Source: Thermaurantimonas sp046295455 (lineage in GTDB: Bacteria > Bacteroidota > Bacteroidia > Flavobacteriales > Schleiferiaceae). Taken from it: 64,000 nucleotides of DNA. This document shows, in pieces, positions 60,988-64,000 of the stretch. The stretch's first letter is position 1, and each line of letters starts with the position of its first letter. The notes under the pieces were generated by a model. That model was not told where the DNA came from. It saw only the letters and a program-made list of their open reading frames with translations, and did no database searches. Made by a program: the position numbers and the translations under genes. Where the stretch lies: NCBI GenBank assembly GCA_046295455.1, contig JBKBNI010000009.1, forward strand, positions 27,774 to 91,773, read 5' to 3'.

Positions 60988-63491
60988 ATATACCGGAAGA
61001 AAAGATTATAGTATATTTATCAGCAATCCTTCATGATATAGGGAAATTTTATCAAAGAGCTGATGAAAGAAATGGGAATTCATTTAACTTTTTAAGCCCT
61101 ACTCTTTGGAACAATCCCGGAATATACTGTCCTTCATACTATGGAAGGTATTCACATAAACATGTTTTATGGACTGCTCAGTTTTTTGAGGACAATAAAG
61201 AAATATTTCGATATGTATTACCTAATGCGCATAATAAATTAGAAAGTTTAGCATCTTCACACCACAATCCGCATCCAGGCAATGTATTAGAGCAAATCAT
61301 TCAAAAAGCAGATCATTGGTCATCTGGCATTGACAGAACAACTTCAGCTGGCATGGAGGATAATAAAGATGAAACAGAAAAAGTAGAAATAAAAAATTTT
61401 AAAAAAGTTGAAATGTGTTCTGTTTTTGAACATATATTGAATGATGATAAAGCAAATGAATATAAGTATAAACTACCAATTTCTGCACTTAATTTACATG
61501 AAGATTTTTTTCCAAAATCTAAACTTCATGAAGGTGAAGGATATTTAAAACTTTGGAAAGAGTTCGTCTGTGAATTACAAACAATTAAATCCGCCTGTCC
61601 TGAAGCTTTTTGTAATTCACTATTAAATATTTTACATAAATATACGGTGCATATTCCATCAAGCACCATGCATTTGCCTGATGTATCATTATTTGACCAT
61701 TCTAAAACAGTAGCCGCATTTGCTGTTTGTATTTATGATTACCTTTTAGAAAAAACTAAGCTAAATAGTTTTGAAATAAATAATAATGAAGAAGCCATCC
61801 TTTTGCTAGGAGGTGATTTATCCGGCATTCAAAACTATTTGTACAACATAGTAAGTAGTAAAGCTTCAAAAAATTTAAAAGGCAGGTCGTTTTATTTACA
61901 ACTGCTGGTTGATTTTGTGATCCGGGAAATACTAAGAGAACTTCAATTATTTAAAGCCAATGTAGTTTATTCTTCTGGCGGTGGATTTTATCTTTTATCA
62001 GCAAATACACAATCCAACAGAAGAAAAATCGAAGATTTAGAAAAAGAAATTTCAAAAAAATTGTTTTCACTTCATAAAACGGATTTATTCCTGGCTATTG
62101 ACTTTGTACCTCTATCACAATATGATTTGTATGATGGAAAAGTAGGTGAAAAATGGAAAACACTTACTGAAAAATTAAATCATAAGAAACGTTCAAAATT
62201 TAAAGATAAACTCAATCTTCAGTACTGTGATTTTTTTGAGCCCTTTGGAATGGGATATAATGTGGAATTAGACGATATAACAGGTGAAGAAATTTCAAAC
62301 AAATCAGACATTAAACTAGTTGATAATTTGAAAGTTTCGACACACACGGCAAAACAAATTGACCTTGGACAAACGTTACGAAATACTACAGCCATTGCAT
62401 TTTCAAGATACAAACAAGGAGGTGAATCTGCTTCCTATTTTTCTATAAAATCACCTGTATCAGACGACTATTGTTATTTTATTGAAAATAAAACAACCAC
62501 AACATTTGATAATGCAGATATTATAAGTATAAACAGCACTCAAATTAATCCCAATATTAAAGGCAACAGAAACGCCTTTGGTTTTGATTTTTTTGGTGGA
62601 AATGATTTTCCTAAAGATAAAAATGGCCAAATTCTTAACTTTAACGAATTGGGAGGTACAGGAGATTTTAAACGCATTGCTGTGTTGCGAATGGATGTTG
62701 ATAACTTAGGTTCTATTTTTATTCGCGGCTTCTCTGATAAACGCAAAACTTTTTCGCGATATACTGCATTGAGCCGAAGTCTGGATTATTTTTTTAAAGG
62801 ATATATCAATACGCTGAGATGTAAAAATGAAAATTTCAAAAATCATATTTTTATTGTGTATTCCGGTGGTGATGATTTATTTGTTGTGGGGAAATGGGAT
62901 GTAGTAATTGATTTTGCCTACTTAATATACAATGAATTCCGTAAGTGGGTATGTGATAATAGTAATTTAACGCTATCAGCAGGATTAGCCATTGTTACAA
63001 CTAAATTTCCTATTTTAAAAGCTGCGGATATGGCTGGTGAAGCTGAAAAAAAAGCCAAACAACATACCTGCAACGGTGAAGAAAAAAACAGCATTACACT
63101 TTTTGATTATCCACTCAACTGGAAATATGAATTTAGTATTGTAAAAAAACTCAAAGATGAATTACTTTACTTCTTTTCAAACAATAAAATACCTAAATCG
63201 CTGCTGGAAAGAATAGCAATAATATACGATATGAAAAAAGAGTCTGATACTTATAATCTTAATCCACAATGGCAATGGATGATGGCTTATAATTTTGGAA
63301 GAATGAAGAAGCAATACCGTAAAAAAGATGAAGATGATGAGTTTGTAACATTCATTGATGAATTACAAAAAAATATGGTATGCAATACGTATCAAAACAA
63401 TAAAATCACAGGCAGTTATCACTTTGTAGAGCTGATAGCAATTGCCGCCCGTTGGACCGAGTTATTATTACGAACAAATAATACGAACTAA
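60984..63491 (+). CDS. cas10: Type III-A CRISPR Cas10 (Csm1) large subunit
   Basis: An 835-residue Cas10/Csm1, the signature subunit of the type III effector. An HD nuclease motif is at residues 17-18 (LSAILHDIGKFYQR). The first palm domain has LGGDLSGIQNYLYNI and GGGFYLLS; the second has VDNLGSIFIRG and the GGDD motif at 628-631 (IVYSGGDDLFVVG), which makes cyclic oligoadenylates when target RNA is bound. KRETIE-like basic residues and LSAGLAIVTTKFPILKAADMA near the end fit Csm1. Both active sites look intact. It shares ATGA with cas6 and is followed 13 bases later by csm2. Confidence 0.95.
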   Translation: MNIPEEKIIVYLSAILHDIGKFYQRADERNGNSFNFLSPTLWNNPGIYCPSYYGRYSHKHVLWTAQFFEDNKEIFRYVLPNAHNKLESLASSHHNPHPGNVLEQIIQKADHWSSGIDRTTSAGMEDNKDETEKVEIKNFKKVEMCSVFEHILNDDKANEYKYKLPISALNLHEDFFPKSKLHEGEGYLKLWKEFVCELQTIKSACPEAFCNSLLNILHKYTVHIPSSTMHLPDVSLFDHSKTVAAFAVCIYDYLLEKTKLNSFEINNNEEAILLLGGDLSGIQNYLYNIVSSKASKNLKGRSFYLQLLVDFVIREILRELQLFKANVVYSSGGGFYLLSANTQSNRRKIEDLEKEISKKLFSLHKTDLFLAIDFVPLSQYDLYDGKVGEKWKTLTEKLNHKKRSKFKDKLNLQYCDFFEPFGMGYNVELDDITGEEISNKSDIKLVDNLKVSTHTAKQIDLGQTLRNTTAIAFSRYKQGGESASYFSIKSPVSDDYCYFIENKTTTTFDNADIISINSTQINPNIKGNRNAFGFDFFGGNDFPKDKNGQILNFNELGGTGDFKRIAVLRMDVDNLGSIFIRGFSDKRKTFSRYTALSRSLDYFFKGYINTLRCKNENFKNHIFIVYSGGDDLFVVGKWDVVIDFAYLIYNEFRKWVCDNSNLTLSAGLAIVTTKFPILKAADMAGEAEKKAKQHTCNGEEKNSITLFDYPLNWKYEFSIVKKLKDELLYFFSNNKIPKSLLERIAIIYDMKKESDTYNLNPQWQWMMAYNFGRMKKQYRKKDEDDEFVTFIDELQKNMVCNTYQNNKITGSYHFVELIAIAARWTELLLRTNNTN

Positions 63492-63504
63492 TAAAATCTA
63501 GTAT

Positions 63505-63981
63505 ATGAATAACAACAAACATTTAGGTAACAGAAACAAGAACAAAGAATATCAAAAAGACCAAAATGGCTTTGAATCAAAATTTAATTCCGGGTGGATA
63601 AAAAATGGATTTGATAACAAAACCATTTCGTTTTGCGAAGAATTTGGTCAATACCTGGCAAAAGGAATGACCACCTCTCAAATACGAAATTTTTTTGGAG
63701 AAGTAAAACGTATTCAAATGAGTGGAATTGAAAAGGAATTAAATGCTTTCTACATGCTCAGACCCAAGCTGGCTTATTTAGCCAAAAGAGCCGACAAGAG
63801 GGAAACAATTGAATTTAAAAAGATCATGGATATAGCCCACAAAGCTGTAACAGAAGTATATGAAAATCATAAAGACATCAAAGATTTAAAAAATGTTTTA
63901 AAACAGGCATTTAACAATTATGTGCAATTCCTGGAGGCCATTCTTGCTTATCATAAAGCTTATGGAGGAAAAAGTAACTAA
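63505..63981 (+). CDS. csm2: Type III-A CRISPR small subunit Csm2
   Basis: A 158-residue Csm2, the small helical subunit that lines the belly of the Csm complex. After a polar, disordered N-terminal stretch (NKNKEYQKDQNGFES), TTSQIRNFFGEVKRIQMSG and FYMLRPKLAYLAKR are typical Csm2 signatures, and the tail FLEAILAYHKAYGGK matches the family C-terminus. The presence of Csm2 after Cas10 assigns the locus to subtype III-A and not III-B. The window ends 19 bases after the stop, so csm3, csm4 and csm5 are expected on the right. Confidence 0.9.
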   Translation: MNNNKHLGNRNKNKEYQKDQNGFESKFNSGWIKNGFDNKTISFCEEFGQYLAKGMTTSQIRNFFGEVKRIQMSGIEKELNAFYMLRPKLAYLAKRADKRETIEFKKIMDIAHKAVTEVYENHKDIKDLKNVLKQAFNNYVQFLEAILAYHKAYGGKSN

Positions 63982-64000
63982 TTTTAAACATAACATTTTA

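Overview
The window comes from a member of the Bacteroidota. Evidence is a T9SS-type C-terminal sorting domain on a secreted metalloprotease, TAnnTTTG-type -7 boxes, a PorV/FadL-like barrel protein, a Lacal_2735-type small protein, and a tandem SurE/LpxB/SpoIID/ComEC block. A Saprospiria-like placement is a guess from overall flavour only. The DNA is of moderate G+C with short AT-rich intergenic gaps. Weak ribosome binding sites and several TTG or GTG starts are seen. Apart from the right edge, this is ordinary chromosomal DNA.

Layout. 1-3.0 kb: the end of an outer-membrane barrel gene, a DUF1648 membrane protein and an ACR3 arsenite exporter. 3.2-6.8 kb (minus): J-domain protein, RluA-type pseudouridine synthase, panB, then rplU-rpmA and a DCC-family protein. 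6.9-15.7 kb: a secreted metalloprotease, a LytTR/LytS two-component pair whose sensor is a 958-residue propeller protein, and two outer-membrane-type proteins, one with a ComEA-like helix-hairpin-helix. 15.7-18.1 kb (minus): an ECF sigma, membrane protein and Spy/CpxP-like triad, and pdxH. 18.2-31.0 kb (plus): yqgE, tRNA-Val(TAC), lipoproteins, an M48 protease, a 2OG-Fe(II) oxygenase, a glycosyltransferase, ribB with a degenerate GCH II half, an MBL hydrolase, recR and priA. 31.1-38.7 kb: SCO protein, a fused double ABC ATPase, then sucA-sucB-ccmB-holin-like on the minus strand. 38.9-45.4 kb: YugP-type protease, surE, small membrane protein, lpxB, spoIID-like, comEC, and a convergent atypical receiver protein. 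45.5-51.4 kb: nhaC, a hairpin-rich intergenic stretch, ruvB, M16 peptidase, cyclase, VanY-like peptidase and a Lacal_2735-type protein. 51.6-59.4 kb: mutA-mutB-prmC-beta-helix lipoprotein (plus) and pyrD-pdxJ (minus).

The right edge (60.25-64 kb) is the main accessory region. After about 0.9 kb without a gene, a visibly more AT-rich operon begins: cas6, cas10/csm1 with intact HD and GGDD motifs, and csm2. This is the 5' part of a type III-A (Csm) CRISPR-Cas locus that runs off the window. No CRISPR array is visible, and csm3-csm5, cyclic-oligoadenylate effectors and any array must lie to the right if present.

The most notable points besides the CRISPR locus are these: a RibBA homologue that has lost all three zinc cysteines of its GTP cyclohydrolase II half; a convergent intergenic region with three strong hairpins and no gene; an exported barrel protein with a ComEA-like helix-hairpin-helix; a receiver protein with altered active-site residues that overlaps comEC tail to tail; and a perfect inverted repeat over the promoter of the arsenite exporter with no arsR nearby.
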